A stretch of DNA of 64,000 bases, from the NCBI GenBank assembly GCA_965226185.1, contig CBDDCT010000007.1, positions 496,001 to 560,000 on the forward strand, read 5' to 3'. The notes beneath the pieces are model-generated. The model was not told where the DNA came from. It searched no databases and worked only from the letters and a program-made list of their open reading frames with translations. Positions 16,399 to 24,429 of the stretch are shown piece by piece. This DNA is from CBDCYS01 sp965226185. GTDB lineage: Bacteria > Acidobacteriota > Terriglobia > Bryobacterales > UBA6623. How positions within the stretch are numbered: position 1 is the first letter of the stretch; every line of letters starts with the position of its first letter. The position numbers and the translations under genes were made by a program.

Positions 16399-17279
16399 CA
16401 CTCGACCAGTACCTGGCCGATGGAGCGAACGCGGTCAACGCGGCCCTGGAGCGGCTGCTTCCTCCGGAAAACCAGTATCCCGAGACGATCCACTCCGCGA
16501 TGCGCCACAGCGTATTTGCCGGGGGCAAGCGCATTCGGCCGATCCTGTTCATGGCGGCTGCTGAAGCAGTGCTGCCGTCAGCCGAAGGAACCGAGCCCGC
16601 CGCCTGCGCGCTGGAGCTGGTGCATACTTATTCCCTGATCCATGACGACCTGCCCGCGCTCGACAACGATGATTTTCGGCGCGGCAAACCGGCCTGCCAC
16701 AAAGTCCATGGCGAGGCGATGGCAGTTCTGGCGGGAGACGCCCTGCTTACCATGGCGTTTCAAGTCTTGTCCGAACTGAAAGGCATCCCGAACGCTAACC
16801 AAGTCCGTCTGATAGCCGAGCTTTCCACCGCCGCCGGCACGGTCAACGGCATGATCGGAGGCCAAGTCGCCGATCTCGAAGCCGAAGGCAAGGCGGTTGA
16901 CACGGCCCGGCTGGACTACATTCATCGTTCGAAGACCGGAGCCCTCATCCGCGCCGCGGTCCGCATGGGAGGCATCTACGCTGACGCCTCGGCCCGGCAA
17001 CTAGAGGCCCTCGGCCGATTCGGTGAGCACATGGGACTTGCCTTTCAGATCGTCGACGACATTCTGGACGTCGTCGGTACTTCCGAAACGCTGGGCAAGA
17101 CCGCGGGCAAGGACGCCGCTAGGCAAAAAGCCACGTTTCCGGCACTCTACGGCCTGAAAGCGTCGCGCGCGCGGGCGCAAGACCATTTTCAACAAGCGAC
17201 CGGCGCGCTCGATGTCTTCGGTGAGCGCGCGCTGCGTTTGCGTCAGATAGCCGAAAAGATCGTCCAACGCACCTCATGA
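16395..17279 (+). CDS. ispA: Polyprenyl diphosphate synthase (farnesyl/geranylgeranyl type)
   Basis: This is a trans-isoprenyl diphosphate synthase of 294 residues. It has GGKRIRP at 43-49, the first aspartate-rich motif HDDLPALDNDDFRRG (D84, D85, D90, with the two-residue insert typical of IspA-type enzymes), KTGALIRAAV, and the second motif QIVDDILD near 210. It condenses isopentenyl diphosphate with allylic diphosphates to make the C15 or C20 precursor for quinones and undecaprenyl carriers. Start GTG, overlapping xseB; the stop overlaps the tlyA start (ATGA). Exact product length cannot be decided from sequence. It is a cytoplasmic, Mg2+-dependent enzyme. Confidence 0.92.
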   Translation: MTLDQYLADGANAVNAALERLLPPENQYPETIHSAMRHSVFAGGKRIRPILFMAAAEAVLPSAEGTEPAACALELVHTYSLIHDDLPALDNDDFRRGKPACHKVHGEAMAVLAGDALLTMAFQVLSELKGIPNANQVRLIAELSTAAGTVNGMIGGQVADLEAEGKAVDTARLDYIHRSKTGALIRAAVRMGGIYADASARQLEALGRFGEHMGLAFQIVDDILDVVGTSETLGKTAGKDAARQKATFPALYGLKASRARAQDHFQQATGALDVFGERALRLRQIAEKIVQRTS

Positions 17280-18028
17280 AGCCGCGTATCCGAATCGATC
17301 GCCTGTTGATCGAGCGAGGACTCGCCGAGTCCCGCCAGAAAGCGCAAGCCTTCGTCATGGCCGGCCAGGTCTTGGCCGACGAACAGAAGATCACCAAGCC
17401 CGGGCAGCGGGTCGCTCCCGAAGCCGAGGTTCGGATCCTGGGACCCGCTCCACAATATGTCAGCCGCGCGGGAGTCAAGCTGGAAGCGGCTCTCGAGAAG
17501 TTCCAGCTTGATGTCCGCGACAAGGTCTGTCTGGACATCGGCGCCTCCACGGGCGGCTTCACCGATTGCTTGCTGCAGCACGGAGCGGCGAAGGTCTACG
17601 CAGTCGACGTGGGTACGGCACAGCTTCACTGGAAGATCCGCAAGGACAAGCGAGTGATCGTACGGGAGCGCGTCAACGCGCGTTATCTCAACTCCGCGGT
17701 CGTCCCGGAGCCGGTCCAATTCGTCTGCTGTGACGTCAGTTTCATATCTGTTACGCTGATTTTCTCGGCTCTTCGGCCGCTGCTCGCCGCCGAAGCCGAG
17801 TTGGTGGTGCTGGCGAAACCGCAATTCGAGGTAGGACGAGGCCAGGTTGGCAAGGGCGGGATTGTCGACGATCCCGCACTGCACCAGCAAGTCACCGAAA
17901 AAGTCCGCAATGCCCTGCGGCAGATCGGTTACCGCTATGTCGCCGAGATGGAGAGCCCAATCCGGGGCGCGGAAGGAAACAAGGAGTTCCTGCTCCATGG
18001 GAGCGAACTCGTGAATCGAGATGATTAA
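17276..18028 (+). CDS. tlyA: TlyA-family rRNA methyltransferase/hemolysin-like protein
   Basis: This is a protein of 250 residues with an N-terminal S4 RNA-binding domain (RIRIDRLLIERGLAESRQKAQAFVMAGQV) and a Rossmann FtsJ-like methyltransferase domain (SAM loop CLDIGASTGGFTDCLLQ near 82-97, then VYAVDVG and ELVVLAKPQFEVGR). TlyA proteins 2'-O-methylate 16S and 23S rRNA, and some were named hemolysins. The start ATG overlaps the previous stop, and its 3' end overlaps nadK by 8 bp, so it is embedded in the operon. The xse-ispA-tlyA-nadK gene order is common to many bacteria. Confidence 0.9.
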   Translation: MKPRIRIDRLLIERGLAESRQKAQAFVMAGQVLADEQKITKPGQRVAPEAEVRILGPAPQYVSRAGVKLEAALEKFQLDVRDKVCLDIGASTGGFTDCLLQHGAAKVYAVDVGTAQLHWKIRKDKRVIVRERVNARYLNSAVVPEPVQFVCCDVSFISVTLIFSALRPLLAAEAELVVLAKPQFEVGRGQVGKGGIVDDPALHQQVTEKVRNALRQIGYRYVAEMESPIRGAEGNKEFLLHGSELVNRDD

Positions 18029-18878
18029 ATCCGTCGGAATTGTGTCCAAGCCGGACCGGGAGGAGATCCCGGGGATCTTCGAGAAACTGCTGCCCTGGCT
18101 CGACGAACGCGGCATTCGTACCAGCCTGGACGCCGTATCGGCCGGCTACCTGGGCCGGGAAGCCGAGTTCCAGCGGCACGAGTTCACCGAAACATTCGAC
18201 CTGTTGATCGTTCTCGGTGGCGACGGCACTCTCCTTTCGGTGGCCCGCGGAATGGGACCCCGCAACATTCCGATCCTGGCTGTCAATCTGGGCGGGCTTG
18301 GCTTCATGATGACCACCGGGCCGGAAGAACTCTTCCCTCATTTGGAGAGAGTTCTCGAGGGTAAATTCCATTTCCAGCGCAGAACCGTTCTGTCTGTCGA
18401 AATCCTTCGAGACGGTGAAGTCGCCGGCCACTACCATGCTCTCAACGATATGGTCGTCAACAAATCCGCCGTGGCCCGGCTGCTATTGCTCGATGCCTAT
18501 GTGGACGACGAATTCGTTTGCAGCTACCGGGCCGACGGGCTGATCATCTCGACCCCGACCGGATCGACCGCCTACTCGCTCGCCGCCGGCGGACCCGTGA
18601 TCTTCCCGACTGTTCCCGCGATTTGCGTCACTCCGATTTGCCCGCACACCCTCACGAACCGCCCCGTCCTGCTGCCGGAAGACTCAACCGTCGAAGTAGT
18701 GATCCGCCGTGGCGACGATGATTCCTATTTGACGGTCGACGGCCAAGTGGGCCTTTACCTGCGGCACAACGACCGCATCCGGGCCAGCCGCGCAAAACAT
18801 AGGATTAACATCATCCAGCCACGTGAAGTGCGCTTCTTCAACGTCCTCCGCAACAAGATGAAGTGGGGCCAGGAGTAA
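18021..18878 (+). CDS. nadK: NAD kinase
   Basis: This is a protein of 285 residues. It carries the catalytic GGDGT motif (residues 66-70), the NE/D-like LNDMVVNKS segment, and the TGSTAYSLAAGGP motif that binds nucleotide. It phosphorylates NAD+ to NADP+ using ATP or polyphosphate and is the only route to NADP in most bacteria. It is the last gene of the xseB-ispA-tlyA-nadK operon and overlaps tlyA by 8 bp. Length and motifs are intact. Confidence 0.95.
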   Translation: MIKSVGIVSKPDREEIPGIFEKLLPWLDERGIRTSLDAVSAGYLGREAEFQRHEFTETFDLLIVLGGDGTLLSVARGMGPRNIPILAVNLGGLGFMMTTGPEELFPHLERVLEGKFHFQRRTVLSVEILRDGEVAGHYHALNDMVVNKSAVARLLLLDAYVDDEFVCSYRADGLIISTPTGSTAYSLAAGGPVIFPTVPAICVTPICPHTLTNRPVLLPEDSTVEVVIRRGDDDSYLTVDGQVGLYLRHNDRIRASRAKHRINIIQPREVRFFNVLRNKMKWGQE

Positions 18879-19005
18879 GCGCCCAGCCCGCATTGGACAA
18901 CGTTCAACAGCGATCCAGCCTTTCTGATACAGTCTTCAGAAGCCTCGGCGCCAAACCGCGGCGGCCACGGCTGGCCTTTCCCAGCCGCCGGGAGATTGCC
19001 TAAGA

Positions 19006-19500
19006 ATGCTTCTCGCTTTTTTTGAATGGCTGGAGAATACCGGCGGCAGCGTCGGGATCCGCGAATCGATCCTGTTCTACCCGCTTGTCGAAACGACCCA
19101 TGTCTTAACGCTGTGCCTGTTTCTCGGGATGATCGCGATGCTGGACCTTCGGCTTGTGGGCGTGGCCTTGCGTCGCGTACCGGTTTCGCAGGTCGCGGAG
19201 CGGCTCTTACCGTGGGCTGCCACCGGCTTCGTGCTAATGGTCATTAGCGGAGTGCTGCTGTTCTACTCCGGTCCGGTAAGGGCTTTCCAGAATATATTCT
19301 TTCGGGTCAAGATGGTGATGCTGGTGATGGCAGGCCTGAACGCCTTTGTCTTTCACCGCGGCATTTATCGGAAGGTGGCTGCCTGGGATCAGGATTCGGT
19401 AACCCCCGTACGAGCCAAGGTGGCGGGCTTCCTGTCCCTGCTGCTGTGGGTGGGCGTCGTCGTGGCGGGAAGAATGCAAGCGTACAACTGGTTCGACTAA
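19006..19500 (+). CDS. DUF6644-like four-TM membrane protein, paralogue 1
   Basis: This is a protein of 164 residues with about four transmembrane helices and a polar N-terminus: FFEWLENTGGSVGIRES, then LVETTHVLTLCLFLGMIAMLDLRLVG, WAATGFVLMVISGVLLF, FRVKMVMLVMAGLNAFVFHRGIY, and a last helix ending VVAGRMQAYNWF. The histidines and tyrosine in the helices are conserved with the next gene. The family is uncharacterised but often lies beside DUF6152 proteins and is common in Acidobacteria. The next gene starts immediately after this stop. No function can be assigned. Confidence 0.65.
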   Translation: MLLAFFEWLENTGGSVGIRESILFYPLVETTHVLTLCLFLGMIAMLDLRLVGVALRRVPVSQVAERLLPWAATGFVLMVISGVLLFYSGPVRAFQNIFFRVKMVMLVMAGLNAFVFHRGIYRKVAAWDQDSVTPVRAKVAGFLSLLLWVGVVVAGRMQAYNWFD

Positions 19501-19989
19501 GTGGACTCCTCCATGTCTATGTTGCCTTTCTTTGAGTGGTGCGAAGCCACGGCGATAGGCGAGGCGATACGCGGCTCGCTATGGCTTTTTCCGGTTATCG
19601 AGTGTGTCCATTTGCTGGCGCTGGCCTTGATCGGCGGAGCCGTCTTGATTGTGGACTTGCGTCTGCTCGGCCTCGGCCTGCGGCGCCAGCCGGTTGCTCA
19701 AATCGCCCGGGACGCCCAGCCGTGGCTGATCGGCAGCCTTGCCGTGATACTGGTCACGGGAATCCTGCTGTTCTTGTCGGAGTCCATCAAGTGTTACTAC
19801 AGCCCTCCGTTTTGGTACAAAATGACGTTCCTTCCGCTGGCGATCATCTTTGCCCTTACGGTGCGCCGCAAAGTAGCAGCGGCTGACGAGAATCGCGTCG
19901 GACCTGTTTGGGGCAAGCTGGTCGCCCTCGTCTCGCTGGGGCTGTGGTTCGGGGTGGGGTTCTCGGGAAGATGGATCGCCTTCTACTAA
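19501..19989 (+). CDS. DUF6644-like four-TM membrane protein, paralogue 2
   Basis: This is a protein of 162 residues, paralogous to the previous gene. The shared segments are FFEWCEATAIGEAIRGS, VIECVHLLALALIGGAVLIVDLRLLG, WLIGSLAVILVTGILLFLSES, and a last helix ending GRWIAFY. It starts with a GTG directly after the upstream TAA (an in-frame ATG lies at 19513). The two proteins probably assemble together in the membrane, by analogy with other paired paralogues, but this is an inference. Two conserved histidines, one per helix pair, could suggest metal or haem binding; this is untested. Confidence 0.65.
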   Translation: MDSSMSMLPFFEWCEATAIGEAIRGSLWLFPVIECVHLLALALIGGAVLIVDLRLLGLGLRRQPVAQIARDAQPWLIGSLAVILVTGILLFLSESIKCYYSPPFWYKMTFLPLAIIFALTVRRKVAAADENRVGPVWGKLVALVSLGLWFGVGFSGRWIAFY

Positions 19990-19993
19990 ACAA

Positions 19994-20205
19994 CTGCCGG
20001 CTAAAGTCGGCAGGTTCGCGTGCGACTGAAAGTCGCCTGAAGCGTGGCCTGGCCAAAACAGAGCCGCGCCCGAAATGGTGCGGTCGAGGGTCGTCCGTGC
20101 GCCGGGGCGGCCATTGGGATGTGGCCGCTATCAGGCTAGACCGCACCCTTGCGGGCGCGGCTCTGTTCAGAACCCTCGCTTGAAGCTGACCGCCTGAAAG
20201 GCGGT
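19994..20205. repeat. Cluster of intergenic hairpins (REP-like)
   Basis: Several nested stem-loops follow the paralogue pair: CTGCCG...CGGCAG (19994-20013), GCGACT...AGTCGC (20022-20036), a 15-bp perfect inverted repeat ACAGAGCCGCGCCCG (20058-20072) with its complement at 20152-20166, an inner GGTGCGGTC/GACCGCACC pair, and ACCGCC...GGCGGT (20189-20205). This pattern resembles the multi-hairpin intergenic repeats of Solibacter-like genomes. It may act as a bidirectional terminator between convergent genes. Confidence 0.7.
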
Positions 20206-20252
20206 GGGTTTAGACCTGGTGATTGAACTAAATCACCGCGGCTCGGAGCTGT

Positions 20253-20693
20253 CTATTTCCGGGGCGGCTCCTTGCGGTCGGCCCCGTCCCGCGGGGCGCC
20301 GGTGCCGGACGAGCCAAGGAAAAGCTTTTGCCCGCCAGGCAAGGTGAGATCCCGGCCGTTTGCTTTCATCGACCCGTCCTTGGCTTGATAGCCATCGACG
20401 ATGATGTCGGTTCCCGGCAGCAAGGAATTCTTGGTGAATCCTCGTCGGAACAGCGTATTCGGCGTGCCGCCTTCGATCATCCATTTCTCGATCTTGCCGT
20501 CCTCGCCTTTCACGTCGATGTGAATCCAGGCATGAGGATTGATCCATTCCATCTTGGTGACCTTGCCCTCGAGCTTGAGCGGCTTTTTGGCGTCAAATTC
20601 GGCGGCAAAGGCGTGGTGCGCCCAAACAGGCGCCGCAACCATCACGATGAGCAGACCGAGACCGGCCAGGATCAGAATTGGCTTCGTTCGCAT
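20253..20693 (-). CDS. DUF6152-like periplasmic protein
   Basis: This is a protein of 146 residues with a signal peptide (MRTKPILILAGLGLLIVMVAAPVWA) followed by HHAFAAEFDAKKPLKLEGKVTKMEWINPHAWIHIDVK, the signature of the DUF6152 family, with its paired histidines at the mature N-terminus. A strong AAGGAGG site lies just upstream. The C-terminus is proline-, arginine- and lysine-rich. The function is unknown; HH at the start of the mature protein could bind metal (inference). It converges with the DUF6644-like pair, separated by the hairpin cluster. Confidence 0.85.
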   Translation of the reverse strand: MRTKPILILAGLGLLIVMVAAPVWAHHAFAAEFDAKKPLKLEGKVTKMEWINPHAWIHIDVKGEDGKIEKWMIEGGTPNTLFRRGFTKNSLLPGTDIIVDGYQAKDGSMKANGRDLTLPGGQKLFLGSSGTGAPRDGADRKEPPRK

Positions 20694-20773
20694 TTCACTC
20701 GCCTCCTTGCTGTTGTAGTCTATCGTATCACTGGCCGTGTTGACACACTATATCGAGAGTTGTCCAGTGAAAG

Positions 20774-20926
20774 ATGATCCTGAAAAAGGGAGTGTTTCCA
20801 ACACAAGATGAACTTGAAAGCGAGCACGTAGAGCGCCGCTCAACTCTGACCAAGCGCATGAAACTCGAGGCCTTGCACCCCGGAGTTTCGCTCGAAGACG
20901 CGCGTCAGAAGGCCGCATGCGATTGA
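20774..20926 (+). CDS. Short ORF with CoA-transferase-like C-terminal sequence (possible remnant)
   Basis: This is a 50-codon frame MILKKGVFPTQDELES...MKLEALHPGVSLEDARQKAACD with no clear ribosome site. The LHPGVSLEDAR motif resembles the C-terminus of 3-oxoacid CoA-transferase beta subunits, suggesting a gene fragment. It might equally be a chance frame. Confidence 0.3.
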   Translation: MILKKGVFPTQDELESEHVERRSTLTKRMKLEALHPGVSLEDARQKAACD

Positions 20927-20944
20927 AAACCGCCCGCTGGCACT

Positions 20945-21298
20945 CTACATCTCCCGAACCATCGCTTTGACCCCATCCACCGCCAGCACGGCAGCGTGTT
21001 TGGACTCGTTGGACAGGCCCCCCACAGCGTTTTCCACGTCATCTCGAGTCACCGCCGCCGCCTCGGCCGCATCCTTGCCCGCCAGTAATTCAGTCAACGC
21101 CGAACCGACGGCGATCGAAGCCGTGCAACCGCGGGTGAGGTAGCGGATTTCCGCGATCCGCCCGGAGGAGAGATTGGCGCTGAGGCGCAGGACATCGCCG
21201 CAAATGGGATTCGACACTTCCACGCGAACATCCGCGTCCTGGATTTCGCCGACGTTGCGCGGATTCTCGAAATGCTCCAGCAGACGATCGCTGTACAC
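20945..21298 (-). CDS. IscU/NifU-N-like Fe-S scaffold protein
   Basis: This is a protein of 117 residues starting at a GTG. The N-terminal MYSDRLLEHFENPRNVG, the first cysteine motif NPICGD and the second in TRGCTASIA match the IscU/NifU N-terminal scaffold that assembles Fe-S clusters. The usual third cysteine (in a K.HC.(V/L)LA segment) is replaced: here the sequence reads ESKHAAVLAVDG. The protein may therefore bind a cluster differently, using the histidine. No iscS or nifS is in the window. It is followed by transposase debris. Confidence 0.75.
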   Translation of the reverse strand: MYSDRLLEHFENPRNVGEIQDADVRVEVSNPICGDVLRLSANLSSGRIAEIRYLTRGCTASIAVGSALTELLAGKDAAEAAAVTRDDVENAVGGLSNESKHAAVLAVDGVKAMVREM

Positions 21299-21320
21299 GG
21301 GATTTATTGTAAAGGAGTCG

Positions 21321-21446
21321 TTAACAAATCACATTACCATGCTGACCGAGTTTTCCGGGGAGAATCTCGTAGTTCCACTCGCCATGAAACTCATCCCTGC
21401 GCAGATGCAGTTGCACCATCTGCTTGTCGGAGTCTTTGACACCGCT
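21321..21446 (-). pseudogene. ISAzo13-type transposase C-terminal remnant
   Basis: The minus frame reads VKDSDKQMVQLHLRRDEFHGEWNYEILPG and stops at 21321. This matches the closing part of ISAzo13-family (DDE_Tnp_ISAZ013-like) transposases, especially the H/RRxxFHGxWNYxI.P block. Only about 40 codons remain, in a different frame from the adjacent IS1595 fragment, so two transposon remnants are fused here. Confidence 0.6.
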
Positions 21447-21679
21447 TGGATCGGCCCCGGTATCGGGCTCGGCGTGTCCTGGAAAATCGTGCCCGCCGTC
21501 ACCGACCTCTGCCGCCCACAGCGCCCGCGCTCCAACCAGGCCTTGCGCACGGACCCAGCGCGCTCATGCCCGCACTGCGGACATCGAAAGCCATCCGGCC
21601 AAACCAGATGAAACAGGTAGTCCCGGCAGGCCTTGCGCTCAGCCCGACTGATTCTGCTTTCCCGCACCGTTTTGGCCAA
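21446..21679 (-). pseudogene. IS1595-type transposase N-terminal remnant (zinc ribbon)
   Basis: The minus frame encodes CRDYLFHLVWPDGFRCPQCGHERAG then GRCGRQRSVTAGTIFQDT. This is the zinc-ribbon and SVTAGTIF motif of IS1595-family transposases, with CxxC preserved and the second pair partly lost. It then degenerates into the ISAzo13 fragment. The catalytic domain is missing. Confidence 0.75.
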
Positions 21680-21703
21680 AGGTCATCCTCCGGTCACGGA
21701 TAA

Positions 21704-22000
21704 ATTAAAGTTTAATGGGCTGTTTAGTTGACTCCAGTAGCCACCAGATATGCTGTCCACGGCGGCAGGCCCCGCCAAAGACGCGGCATTTGAAGACGCG
21801 CACACTCGAGGCCCGGGCGCGCCCAGGCGCCCGCCGGGCCGGACGGTAGCGCGGCAGGGTCTCTAGCGTCGGTGCCTCGCAGGGTGCCTCCGAAGCCGAG
21901 GAAACAGCATTCGGGACACAGCCATTCCGGGGTGTCCCAAAGGCCGACCCCAAGATGTAGTGGCTACTGGAGTCAACTAAATACCCCATTAAAGTTTTAT
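21704..22000. mobile_element. MITE-like element with ~40-bp inverted ends (IS1595-type)
   Basis: The left arm at 21704-21744 and the right arm at 21960-22000 are inverted repeats with a few mismatches (shared core TTTAGTTGACTCCAGTAGCC, left orientation). The 215 bp between them contain no gene. It lies beside the IS1595 zinc-ribbon fragment, so it is probably a non-autonomous derivative of that family. The ends contain TGGCTACTGGAGTCAA, which I associate with IS1595-type termini (from memory). Confidence 0.6.
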
Positions 22001-22009
22001 TCCCTTTAT

Positions 22010-23629
22010 CCTAAAAACGGCAGTTAGGAGGGCGCATCGGTGACATACAAGGGGGCGCCGAGGACTCTGCCGCGGAGGAATTGGCGGAAAATCCAGCTCA
22101 GGATCAGTCGCCAGCGTTGGGCTCGGGTCAACTGCTCCGCAGTTGCTCGCAGCCATTGCAGAAAGGCGCTGGCCCGCTGCAAAGCCGCCTTCATCCGCCG
22201 CGCCCTGGCGTGCAAGCTCGTAATCGTCACGGTCGTTTGGTGGCCATGGCGCGTCCGCCGGGCAATGCCGTGCAGCAGCAGCGGCCGCGTCGTGATCGCC
22301 TCGCCATGCTTGGCGGGGATCGCCAGCCGCGTAAACAGCGTCCACCAGTTGTAGACCAGCGCCGCGATGCGCGCCAGCACCTGACAACGCAGCAGGTCCT
22401 GGGTCGTAAATCCCGACCAGCTCCATTGGTTCTTCAATTCGTCAAAGTTGTTCTCCGCGTCCGCCCGCTCGCGATAGTGCTGCGCGATCGTCGCCACCTC
22501 CTCGTCGAGTGAGGTCACCAGCAGCGCGTACTCGTAGAGCACGCCGTGGTCGACCACCTCGGCCCAGCCCAGCGACAATTGCTTCGGCGCAGCCGGGTCG
22601 GGCTGAGTGAGCGCCAGATCGTTGCGAATCTGGCGCCGCAACACCACCAGCGATCGGGGCTGGCTCCAGCCTTGGAGCATCAACTCCGTGCGGATCCCTT
22701 GCCAGCCTTTGCCCGCTGGCTCCCATTCCTCGCTGCGAAACAGCCTCTCCAACAGTCCCTTCACGCCCCGGCTCTGCCGCAACTTGAATAAGTAAGGAAG
22801 CTCGCGCTGTTCGGCGCCCAGCATCATCCGCTCCGTCCCCCAGCCGATATCCCCGCGCAGCAGCGCCGGTTGTTGCTGGGGCTCCAAGCCGTCGATAAAC
22901 TTCCACAACTCCGGCTGCGCGTACGACGACGCCGTCTGGTTGCCCGGCTGCATTTCCACCTCCAGCAGCAGCCGCGGGTTGGCCACGAAGTAAGTGTGAT
23001 ATACATGCGAAGGGCGACCCGGCTTGCCCGGGTTGTAACCGCGCTTGGCGCCCTGCTGGCGCCCGTAGAGCGGCTTGACGCTGGAGTCGACGTCGAGGAT
23101 CCAGGGTTCTCGTAGCTCCGCCGCGGATGCTCGCGCAGCCAGTCGCCGCAGGCCTTCTCGTCGGCCCCTTGAAACGCCCGCCGCGCCGAGTCTTCGCTGA
23201 CGACCTTGCTCATCCCCAGCAACCGCGGGTTGACCCCGTCGCCGCGGATCGAGCTGATGTGCGCATAGCGGCGATGTCCGGCCAGCAGGCTCAGCAGCAG
23301 GGTGCCCAACACGTCGCGCTCCGCCGGCGCATTGGGGCTGCGGTAGTCGAGCGGACAATCGGCGACCCAGTCGTCGAACAACCCGGCGGTTTTGAGGAAC
23401 TCGATGAAGTAGGGCATCTGCCCGTAGGCGGTCACCGCCGCCTCGGCGTCCCAGCGCAGGTGCACCTTGCCGCCGTAGGTGTCACCGCCCGGCTGCCACT
23501 GCTCTGCTTTGTGATTGCGTTTTGGGGCTCCCCCAACGGGTGAAGCCGCTTTGTGCGTCGTGGTTTCGCCATCCACCACAGTATCAACCACTTGCCCCCT
23601 GGACCGCCTATTCAACCGCCGTTTTTAGG
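22010..23629 (-). mobile_element. IS1380-like insertion sequence, 1620 bp, transposase frameshifted
   Basis: Terminal inverted repeats CCTAAAAACGGC (22010-22021 and inverted at 23618-23629) and a 5-bp target duplication TTTAT (22005-22009, 23630-23634) delimit the element. It lies next to the MITE-like repeat. Ends beginning with CCT and a 5-bp target duplication fit IS1380, as does the transposase layout. Confidence 0.85.
22024..23615 (-). pseudogene. IS1380-like transposase with frameshift
   Basis: The first part (minus frame from 23615) includes QWQPGGDTYGGKVHLRWDAE, SRRAYH-free helices and SARRAFQGADEKACGDWLREH, and runs to about 23130. The second part, in another frame, continues EPWILDVDSSVKPLYGRQQGA, LLRGDIGWGTERMM, RERADAENNFDELKNQW and LARIAALVYNWW to 22024. 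The first catalytic Asp lies in LDVDSS, the second in RGDIGWG and the Glu in ENNFDE. The shift falls around 23115-23130, just before the DDE core, and there is no slippery run. It is probably an inactivating indel. The total length would be about 525 residues. Confidence 0.8.
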
Positions 23630-23634
23630 TTTAT

Positions 23635-24101
23635 AGGTTTGACGCTGAATACAGCGCATCGCTTGTTCGAAAAAAGCAGGGCGATCGCGCGTCGCCAGGA
23701 TGCACGATACAAGCTCATTAACGGTTTCTTGAGGCCGTTCAACGATCAAAACATTTTACCAGGTGGGCCGGGCGCGGTAGCAATCCATCAGCAAAGATCG
23801 TCAAGTCGTTTTCGTCCGAGGTTCGCGTAAATCGAGCACTCGTGCGAAGCCTCGCCGAGGCCGGTCCATGAGCGGTCGGCTCGCGGGCAAACTAATATCA
23901 ATTCCCCTTGTGGGAGTGACTTTGACAGAGAGGGCTTCGAGTTTTGACGCCAACCGCACTCACTCCGACAGTGCCTCCGGCTTGGCGGATCAAAGCTCCA
24001 TAGCGAACTCAGCCCGTGGACCTGCTTAGAATGCACGGGTTTTCGGCAAAACTATCGGCCAGCCCGCGGAATCATGGCGGTCACCACAAGTCGCTGTGCT
24101 A
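23635..24101. other. Intergenic stretch without recognised gene
   Basis: About 470 bp between the frameshifted IS and the GTAC-rich region. I see no supported coding frame. GC content falls toward the right end. Confidence 0.4.
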
Positions 24102-24347
24102 GTACGATTAACGCATTCGACGAAGTGATTGTAGAACTTTCCTAGTAGACTCAACATAACATTCAACTTAACCCGGAATTTCTCATATCGGCATGGGTAT
24201 GTTTCAAACAAGTGATCCAGCTTTGTTATGAAAGTACTGGGGCGTGGTCTTCAGCTCGGATAGTACAAGCGGTACTGTTAATGTTTCAAACAGTTTGGAT
24301 TTTTTCTGACATAAATGTACCTGTAGTAATGATGGTTTCAGTAGTAC
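24102..24347. promoter_or_regulatory. AT-rich leader with a cluster of GTAC sites (ancestral promoter region of the PilZ-EAL operon)
   Basis: GTAC occurs at 24102, 24234, 24263, 24272, 24317 and 24344. The pair at 24263 and 24272 forms GTAC-AAGCG-GTAC, and the flanks of several are AAAGTACTGG-like. The surrounding sequence is AT-rich compared with the genome. Removing the IS1380 copy (24430-26230) brings this region within 150 bp of the PilZ gene start, so it was probably its promoter. A second cluster of the same word lies at 30070-30132. Confidence 0.5.
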
Positions 24348-24429
24348 AACGATCCGTCTCAGTGACTTGTCTGTTTGGCCGTAAGTTCTACGCCTAATTG
24401 ACCTTCCGTCGCTTTGGAATACTATTGAA

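Noticed and set aside
19994..20205. CRISPR array
   Set aside because: The repeats are inverted stems of different sequence rather than one direct repeat with unique spacers, and no cas gene is near.
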